A DNA stretch of 18,535 bases, from the NCBI GenBank assembly GCA_036555065.1, contig DATBLZ010000086.1, forward strand, positions 1 through 18,535, given 5' to 3'. Position 1 is the stretch's first letter, and every line of letters begins with the position of its first letter. The notes under the pieces are model-generated. The model was not told the DNA's origin, searched no databases, and was given only the letters and a program-made list of their open reading frames with translations. A program made the translations under genes and the position numbers. This document shows, one piece after another, positions 14,296 to 18,535 of the stretch. The DNA is from DATBLZ01 sp036555065. GTDB taxonomy: Bacteria; Pseudomonadota; Gammaproteobacteria; Steroidobacterales; Rariloculaceae.

Positions 14296-15431
14296 GAGCC
14301 GCTCGGCTCCGCGACGTTGACGAGGTCGCCGTCCTTGAGGAACCCGGCGCCTTGGTCGACGACGCGCTCGCCGCCTTTTAGGCCGTCGACGACCTCGATC
14401 GTCGCGGCATAGACTGCGCCTGTCGTGATACGCCGCCGCTCGACGGTGTTATTGGATCCGAGGACGAAGACGTAGCTGTAGCCGTCGGCGGACACCACGC
14501 TCGCGAGCGGTACCGTGAAGCCCATGCCGCGCCCGATCTCGATCTCGCCGCGCGCGAACATTCCGGGACGCAGTCGGTCGTCGGCGGCGAGATCGACGTA
14601 GACGAGGCCCGTGCGGTTGTTGCTCGCGATCGTCGGCGCGACCACGCGGATGCTGCCTTCGAACGTCGCGCCATCGGAGGTCATGACCGTGACGCGTTGG
14701 CCGGCTTCGAGCTCCCCGAGCCGCATCTCCGGGACCTCGCCGCGCCATTCGATCCGCCCGTCGCGGAGCAACCGCAGCATCTCCACGCCGGCTTGGGCGA
14801 TTTGCCCGACGGTGACCGTGCGCGAGGTGATGATGCCGTCGTCCGAAGCCGTAACGCGGCTGAATTGCAACCGCAGACGCGAGGTTTCGAGATCCGCGCG
14901 CGCGGCCTCGACGGCGGCGCGCGCGACGAGCGCATCGCTCTCGAGCTGGTCGAGATCGGCGGCGGACACCAGGCTCTGTGTCGACAACGCACGCCCTCGC
15001 TCGAGCGCGGCCTCGGCGTTGACGAGCGCTGCTTCGCGCTGCTTGAGCGCCGCTTCTTTGGTCGCAACCTCGGCTGCGAGCAGCGCCGTCGAGAGCTCGA
15101 CGAGCGTTTGACCCGCGACGACTCGATCGCCGACGTCGACGTGTACCTCGGCGACCCGATACCCGCCGACTTCCGGCGCGATGATGACTTCCTGCCATGC
15201 GTTGATCGAGCCGTTGAGCGTCACGTTGCGGGCGAGCTCGGTCGGCGCGACCTCGGTCGTCGTGACCGTGAGCGCCGCGTCGCGTGCCTGGCTCGATGAG
15301 GTCGCGGCGTCGTGGCCGGCGCCCGACGGCGGGCCGCCGCATGCGCCGACGACGAGCGCGCACGCGCCGATGAGAGGAATGAGCCGCGCGAGGCGCGCGG
15401 AAAGACTGCCGCGAGAGATCAGCCGCCGCAT
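14292..15431 (-). CDS. RND efflux periplasmic adaptor (membrane fusion protein), lipoprotein
   Basis: The 379-residue protein (386 from the alternative ATG 15452) has a lipoprotein signal with lipobox VVGAC, the lipidated Cys being residue 31 counted from ATG 15431. The adaptor layout follows: a lipoyl-type hairpin half (INAWQEVIIAPEVGGYRVAE, VHVDVGDRVVAGQTLVEL), a coiled-coil hairpin rich in Ala, Glu and Arg (about LLAAEVATKEAALKQREAAL to AVEAARADLETSRLRL), the returning lipoyl half, and beta-barrel and membrane-proximal regions (VTVMTSDGATFEGSI, LRPGMFARGEIEIG). It links the inner-membrane pump to an outer-membrane channel. ATG 15431 is preferred because ATG 15452 abuts the operator palindrome and lacks a ribosome binding site, although neither start has a strong one. 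The gene is first in the two-gene efflux operon. Confidence 0.92.
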   Translation of the reverse strand: MRRLISRGSLSARLARLIPLIGACALVVGACGGPPSGAGHDAATSSSQARDAALTVTTTEVAPTELARNVTLNGSINAWQEVIIAPEVGGYRVAEVHVDVGDRVVAGQTLVELSTALLAAEVATKEAALKQREAALVNAEAALERGRALSTQSLVSAADLDQLESDALVARAAVEAARADLETSRLRLQFSRVTASDDGIITSRTVTVGQIAQAGVEMLRLLRDGRIEWRGEVPEMRLGELEAGQRVTVMTSDGATFEGSIRVVAPTIASNNRTGLVYVDLAADDRLRPGMFARGEIEIGRGMGFTVPLASVVSADGYSYVFVLGSNNTVERRRITTGAVYAATIEVVDGLKGGERVVDQGAGFLKDGDLVNVAEPSGS

Positions 15432-15444
15432 TCGAAAATCACTC

Positions 15445-15472
15445 TTGAACATTATCAGCTTGCTGATATGAT
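15445..15472 (+). promoter_or_regulatory. Predicted promoter of the MarR regulator
   Basis: TTGAAC (15445-15450) and TATGAT (15467-15472) lie 16 bases apart, with four and five matches to the consensus. A start near 15479 would give a leader of about 27 bases with AGGA at 15498-15501 before the ATG. The palindromes overlap its spacer and -10, so a bound dimer would block it. Confidence 0.6.
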
Positions 15473-15476
15473 ATCA
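15453..15476. promoter_or_regulatory. Two overlapping palindromes, predicted MarR operator
   Basis: TATCAGC (15453-15459) and GCTGATA (15462-15468) form a perfect inverted repeat with a two-base centre. Overlapping it, TGATAT-G-ATATCA (15464-15476) is a perfect 13-base palindrome. They sit between the divergent adaptor gene and marR and cover the -10 regions of both predicted promoters. The size and position suit autoregulation by a MarR dimer together with repression of the pump. Confidence 0.6.
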
Positions 15477-15496
15477 GTGACCTGACACTAAGCCAA
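15468..15496 (-). promoter_or_regulatory. Predicted promoter of the efflux operon
   Basis: On the minus strand TTGGCT (15496-15491) is followed after 17 bases by TATCAT (15473-15468), each with four matches to the consensus. A start near 15461 leaves about 30 bases before ATG 15431 but only nine before ATG 15452, which supports the shorter adaptor protein. The -10 lies in the operator palindrome. Confidence 0.4.
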
Positions 15497-15505
15497 TAGG
15501 ACGAA

Positions 15506-16066
15506 ATGTCGAGAAATCTCGGGCCCGGCGCCACGGCTTGGCTCAAATCCGCGAAGCCTGAGCAGATCGTGGGGTTCCTGCTCAAGAGCCTCAACCACAG
15601 CCTGCGCCAGAACCTCAACGAGGTGCTGCGTGAGCACGATGTGGGGCTGTCATTCGCGCAGCTTGCGACGATGTTCGGCCTCTTCTTCGAGCCGGGGCTC
15701 ACGGGTGCGCAGCTGGCCCGGCGTGTCTCGGTATCCGCCCAAACGATGAACTCGCTGTTGCGCCATCTCGAAACGGGAGCGTTCATCGCTCGGCGCCCTC
15801 ACCCTGAGAGTCGCCGAGCCGACAGTTGGTTCCTGACGGAGAAGGGATCGAAGAACCTCGAGCAGGCGCGGGTCGTCGGCGACGCCGTGTTCCGGCGTAT
15901 GCTGGCGGCGCTGAGCCCGAAAGAGATCGCAGACTTCCAGAGTTACCTGCGGCGCTGCATCGACGCGATCGAGGGCGGCGTCGAAGGCGCCGGGGCCCGC
16001 GCGCCGTCGAACGCGCCGCCGCGCCGCGCGGCGCGCCGAGTCGCGCGCCGAGCCGCGGCGCGGTAA
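15506..16066 (+). CDS. MarR-family transcriptional regulator with an Arg/Ala-rich tail
   Basis: The 186-residue protein has the MarR winged helix-turn-helix. There is a dimerisation helix around residues 20-42, then LSFAQLATMFGLFFEPGLTG, recognition helix text AQLARRVSVSAQTMNSLLRHLET (68-90), and the wing FIARRPHPESRRADSWFLTEKG (93-114), followed by C-terminal dimer helices. MarR proteins usually repress nearby export genes and release DNA when a small molecule binds. Here the divergent RND operon and the palindromes between them make the pump the obvious target. The ending PPRRAARRVARRAAAR is atypical: it is highly basic, probably unstructured, and encoded by repetitive GC-rich DNA. AGGA at 15498-15501 precedes ATG 15506. 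Confidence 0.92.
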   Translation: MSRNLGPGATAWLKSAKPEQIVGFLLKSLNHSLRQNLNEVLREHDVGLSFAQLATMFGLFFEPGLTGAQLARRVSVSAQTMNSLLRHLETGAFIARRPHPESRRADSWFLTEKGSKNLEQARVVGDAVFRRMLAALSPKEIADFQSYLRRCIDAIEGGVEGAGARAPSNAPPRRAARRVARRAAAR

Positions 16067-16094
16067 GCAACGTCCAAAGCTATCCACAAGTAGG

Positions 16095-16100
16095 TAGAAT
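16095..16100 (+). promoter_or_regulatory. Possible -10 element before the TolB/TPR gene
   Basis: TAGAAT matches five of six positions of a -10 box and is 28 bases upstream of the ATG. No good -35 box lies 16-18 bases upstream. If used, transcription would begin near 16107, just after the first arm of the hairpin described next. Confidence 0.3.
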
Positions 16101-16123
16101 CCCCCGTCAATAAGAACCGGGGG
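16101..16123 (+). promoter_or_regulatory. Hairpin that includes the ribosome binding site of the TolB/TPR gene
   Basis: CCCCCG (16101-16106) and CGGGGG (16118-16123) can form a perfect six-base GC stem with an 11-base loop. The ribosome binding site GGGGGAG (16119-16125) lies mostly in the second arm, five bases short of ATG 16129. In a transcript containing both arms the site would be sequestered. Confidence 0.45.
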
Positions 16124-16128
16124 AGCGC

Positions 16129-17994
16129 ATGTCGTTCTGGCGAGAGCTCAGGCGGCGCAATGTCGTCAAGGTCGGCGCTGCCTACGCCATCGTCGCGTGG
16201 CTACTTCTGCAGATCGCGACGAATGCATTTCCAGCGCTCCAATTGCCGGCGTGGACGGTGACCTTCGTCACGCTCTTGTTGCTCCTGGGTTTCCCGATCG
16301 CACTGCTCTTCGCGTGGGCATACGAGCTCACGCCCGAAGGCATCAAGAAGACGCGCCAGGTGGCGCCCGAAGACAGCATCACACACGTCATCGGGCACCG
16401 GCTCAATTACATGATCACGGGGCTGCTCGTGCTCGCGGTCGCGTTTATCGCTATCGACACCTACGTGCTCGAGCGGGATACGCCCGGCGGCGAGCCCTCC
16501 GCGGACGCGGGAGCGACGGCTGAGCCCGCGGCGCAGGCTGCCGCCCCGCCGGCTGAGACTGCCGCGTCGTCGGTCGGCATCCGTCAGGGCGTGCTGCCGA
16601 ACTCGATCGCCGTGCTGCCGCTCGAGAACTTGAGCCCCGATCTCGAGAACGCGTACTTCGCAGCCGGCATGCACGAGGCGATCCTGAACCAGCTCGCGAA
16701 GCTCAAGAACCTCAACGTGATCTCGCGAACCTCGGTCCTCCAATACCGCGAGAGCAAGCCGCCGATCCCCGAGATCGCGCGGCAACTCAACGTCGAGGCC
16801 GTCATGGAAGGCAGCGTGTCCTTCGACGGCGGCCGCGTGCTCGTCACGGCACAGTTGATCGACGGCGCGACGGACCGGCACCTTTGGTCCGAGCAGTACG
16901 AGCGGCCTCTCGAAGGGGTCTTCGCGATTCAAGCCGACATTGCGATGAACGTCGCGAACGCGCTGCGCGCGGAGTTCACGCCTGCCGAGCAGGCGAGCAT
17001 CGAACGCATACCCACGAGCTCCGCGCGGGCGTACGCGTTGTTCTTGAGAGCGACGACCGCCACCGCCTCCGCAGAAGAAGCCCAGCGTCTCTTGGATCAA
17101 GCGCTCGAGCTCGATCCCGACTTCGCGCTCGCGCACGCGTGGAAGTCGTGGTTCTACTCGCAAGGGCTCACGCTCACGGCGTTTGGCAGCGCCGCCGATC
17201 CTGCGCGCGTCACGGAGCTCGAGCGACTCGTCATCACGCACGCCGAGCGGGCGATCGCGCTTGATCCCGGCGCCGGGGCTGCACACTCGGCGCTCGGCAG
17301 CCTCTATCTGTTCACGTGGCATTGGACCGCGGCCAGCGAGTCTTTCGACCGGGCGTTCGAGCTCGCGCCGGGCGACACGGGGTTGACTTCGTACGTTTTT
17401 CTCTGCTCCTACAAGGGGTGCTCGGCAAGGGCGATCGAAGTGGCCGAGCGGCTCATCGAGCTCAATCCCGCGAATCCTGGGCTGCATGGCATCCTCGGGT
17501 ATGCGCAGCTCTATGCGCGGGATTTCGACGCAGCGGCAGCGAACCTGCGCTTCGGCGCCGAATTCGGAGGGGGTGCAGCCGACAACTATCGCGCCTGGCT
17601 CGTGACCGCCGAGATCGCGCGCGGCGACCGCGACGCGGCCTTGCGCGAGCTCGAGCAGCTCGAGCAGCGCCGCAGCACCGTGGGCGTGAGCCTTACTCCA
17701 GGGGCGCTTGCGTATGAGTACTCTCTTCTCGGGCGCCGAGACGACGCCGAGCGCTTGGCCCGTGCGGCGATCGAGGGCGCCGGCGCAGAAGGGCCTAGCG
17801 TGGGTGCCTATCTCGCGCTCGGCGACCTCGCCGCGGCGCTCGAGCGTCTCGAGCGCGCCGCCGAGCGGGCCGAGCGGCACGAGCCCGACCCGCGGTTTTA
17901 CTGGGTCGTAGGCCTAGACGCGAATCTGATGGGCGACCCTGTTCTCGAGCGGCCTGAATTCGCGGCCGTGCTCGCGCGCATTCGCGGCGACTGA
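16129..17994 (+). CDS. Membrane-anchored TolB-like/TPR repeat protein
   Basis: A 621-residue protein in four parts. Residues 1-112 contain three hydrophobic segments (about 14-33, 43-65 and 94-112) after a basic start MSFWRELRRRNVVKVG. Residues 113-150 are an Ala/Pro/Glu-rich linker. Residues 156-280 form a TolB-like (FlgO-type) domain (SIAVLPLENLSPDLENAYFA, NVISRTSVLQYRESK, LWSEQYERPLEGVFAIQADI). From about 300 to the end come TPR-type helix pairs (RLLDQALELDPDFALAHAWK, ESFDRAFELAPGDTG, AERLIELNPANPGLHGILGY). Such proteins often carry an N-terminal cyclase, kinase or HTH domain, but none is present here. A scaffold or sensor role at the inner membrane is inferred. ATG 16129 has a GGGGGAG site just upstream. 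An ECF sigma factor gene follows. Confidence 0.85.
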   Translation: MSFWRELRRRNVVKVGAAYAIVAWLLLQIATNAFPALQLPAWTVTFVTLLLLLGFPIALLFAWAYELTPEGIKKTRQVAPEDSITHVIGHRLNYMITGLLVLAVAFIAIDTYVLERDTPGGEPSADAGATAEPAAQAAAPPAETAASSVGIRQGVLPNSIAVLPLENLSPDLENAYFAAGMHEAILNQLAKLKNLNVISRTSVLQYRESKPPIPEIARQLNVEAVMEGSVSFDGGRVLVTAQLIDGATDRHLWSEQYERPLEGVFAIQADIAMNVANALRAEFTPAEQASIERIPTSSARAYALFLRATTATASAEEAQRLLDQALELDPDFALAHAWKSWFYSQGLTLTAFGSAADPARVTELERLVITHAERAIALDPGAGAAHSALGSLYLFTWHWTAASESFDRAFELAPGDTGLTSYVFLCSYKGCSARAIEVAERLIELNPANPGLHGILGYAQLYARDFDAAAANLRFGAEFGGGAADNYRAWLVTAEIARGDRDAALRELEQLEQRRSTVGVSLTPGALAYEYSLLGRRDDAERLARAAIEGAGAEGPSVGAYLALGDLAAALERLERAAERAERHEPDPRFYWVVGLDANLMGDPVLERPEFAAVLARIRGD

Positions 17995-18004
17995 GAGGAG
18001 GCCG

Positions 18005-18041
18005 CGTGGACCAGCCCTCCCCGGAGGGCTCAGCATCCACG
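18005..18041 (+). terminator. First of three consecutive hairpins after the TolB/TPR gene
   Basis: A perfect inner stem AGCCCTCC (18013-18020) / GGAGGGCT (18023-18030) with a two-base loop is enclosed by an outer stem CGTGGA (18005-18010) / TCCACG (18036-18041). It begins ten bases after the TPR stop. There is no T-run, so intrinsic termination is unproven; it may slow polymerase, protect the 3' end, or be a dimeric protein site. Confidence 0.5.
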
Positions 18042-18043
18042 GA

Positions 18044-18063
18044 AATCCCTCCGCGGAGGGATT
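18044..18063 (+). repeat. Second hairpin: perfect 20-base palindrome
   Basis: AATCCCTCCGCGGAGGGATT is its own reverse complement, giving two ten-base arms. With no loop it may act as a DNA site for a dimer as readily as an RNA hairpin. It shares CCCTCC and GGAGGG with the first hairpin, so alternative pairing between the two is possible. Confidence 0.5.
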
Positions 18064-18065
18064 CT

Positions 18066-18080
18066 GCACCACAATGGTGC
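18066..18080 (+). repeat. Third inverted repeat
   Basis: GCACCA (18066-18071) and TGGTGC (18075-18080) form a perfect six-base stem with a three-base loop. It lies 38 bases before the sigma-factor start and just upstream of the region where a -35 contact would fall, so an operator role is possible. Confidence 0.4.
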
Positions 18081-18105
18081 GTGTGATACTCCTTCATCTC
18101 GTCCG

Positions 18106-18111
18106 TATATT
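18106..18111 (+). promoter_or_regulatory. -10 element of the ECF sigma gene, suggesting a leaderless mRNA
   Basis: TATATT matches five of six -10 positions and ends six bases before the ATG at 18118. Transcription would start at or next to the start codon. No purine-rich ribosome binding site is visible. No convincing -35 box lies 16-18 bases upstream. Confidence 0.4.
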
Positions 18112-18117
18112 GCTCCG

Positions 18118-18535
18118 ATGACAGCCGAAACCGACCTTCCACAGCGCTTGCCCTGGTGGATTCCCGCTGCGGAGACCGACTGGGACGCCGTGTACTCGGA
18201 GCAGCTGCCGCGGGTCTACAACTACTTCCGCTATCGCTTCGGTAACGAGACGCTTGCGGAGGATTTGACCTCGCGGACGTTCGAGAAGGCTTGGGTCGCG
18301 CGCCGGCGCTATCGGCGCGACCTGGCGGGATTTGCCACTTGGCTGCTCCGGATTGCACAGAACGTCGCGATCGACCATGCGCGCGCGCACCGGCAGCACG
18401 TGCCGCTCGAGGCGGCCGCGGACGTTGCCGCATCCGGCACGCCCGAAGACGAGAACGCACGGGTCTCGGATATCGCGCGACTCGTGCGGCTCGTCGAGCA
18501 GCTGCCGGAGCGCGAGCAGGAGCTCTTGGCTCTGA
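18118..18535 (+). CDS. ECF-type RNA polymerase sigma factor, 3' end beyond the window
   Basis: The frame from ATG 18118 is open for 139 codons to the window edge. Region 2 spans roughly residues 30-93, with YNYFRYRFGNETLAEDLTSR as the core-binding and -10 recognition helices and FATWLLRIAQNVAIDHARAH at its end. A linker of about 25 residues (LEAAADVAASGTPEDENARV) leads into the start of region 4 (IARLVRLVEQLPEREQELL), where the window stops before the -35 recognition helix. Such sigma factors direct a small regulon in response to a signal and are usually held by an anti-sigma factor encoded next to them, which would lie beyond the edge. The opening MTAETDLPQRLPWWIPAAET is not conserved in the family. 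Confidence 0.9.
   Translation, partial: MTAETDLPQRLPWWIPAAETDWDAVYSEQLPRVYNYFRYRFGNETLAEDLTSRTFEKAWVARRRYRRDLAGFATWLLRIAQNVAIDHARAHRQHVPLEAAADVAASGTPEDENARVSDIARLVRLVEQLPEREQELLAL

Noticed and set aside
16201..17880. A 559-codon minus-strand frame
   Set aside because: It is the antisense shadow of the TolB/TPR gene, very rich in Arg, Glu and Gly, with no domain pattern and no ribosome binding site. Long antisense frames are common in GC-rich genes.
1..18535. tRNA or rRNA genes, CRISPR arrays, insertion sequences, phage or integrase genes
   Set aside because: I looked for repeat-spacer patterns, transposase or integrase motifs and tRNA-like sequences and saw none. The two toxin-antitoxin loci alone do not make a mobile island.

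Overview
The window is GC-rich, gene-dense bacterial DNA with no gene-free stretch above about 125 bases. The best guess is an environmental Gammaproteobacterium, perhaps near Steroidobacterales or Woeseiales. That rests on the E. coli-like PepQ, a TrpRS of the Pseudomonas/Xanthomonas type, and a membrane-anchored TolB/TPR protein of a kind common in such lineages. It is inference from protein character, since no rRNA or other marker is present.

Layout. Positions 1-230 (-) hold the start of an unidentified membrane protein cut by the window edge. Positions 263-716 (-) hold a HigBA toxin-antitoxin locus that carries an internal deletion scar. Positions 744-5364 (-) form a tight six-gene run, transcribed pepQ -> ICMT-like membrane methyltransferase -> small protein kinase -> LysE exporter -> SAM methyltransferase -> SnoaL-like lipoprotein, with two ATGA overlaps. 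Positions 5452-6122 (+) are an intact FitA/VapC-type (RHH/PIN) toxin-antitoxin pair. Positions 6134-8786 (+) carry a gamma-glutamyltransferase-like enzyme followed after 7 bases by trpS. Positions 8880-11169 (+) carry a secreted protein with a duplicated beta-rich domain, a Rieske-flavodoxin fusion oxidoreductase, and a DUF938 methyltransferase. Positions 11176-15431 (-) encode a two-gene RND efflux system (pump and lipoprotein adaptor). It is divergent from a MarR regulator (15506-16066, +), and the short intergenic region holds two overlapping perfect palindromes and the promoter elements. Positions 16129-17994 (+) encode a three-TM protein with a TolB-like domain and TPR repeats. The gap after it contains three consecutive hairpins, and the window ends inside an ECF sigma factor (18118 onward).

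How the parts fit. The MarR/adaptor/pump set looks like a self-regulated efflux module, with no outer-membrane channel gene in view. The pepQ run mixes peptide turnover, membrane modification, phosphotransfer and export without an obvious single pathway. The TPR protein and the ECF factor are adjacent and co-directional and may belong to one signalling unit, but this is unproven.

No phage, insertion sequence, CRISPR or defence island was seen. The items most worth a second look are the Rieske-flavodoxin fusion, the HigBA deletion scar, the hairpin array before a possibly leaderless sigma-factor mRNA, and a hairpin that would mask the ribosome binding site of the TPR gene only on read-through transcripts.
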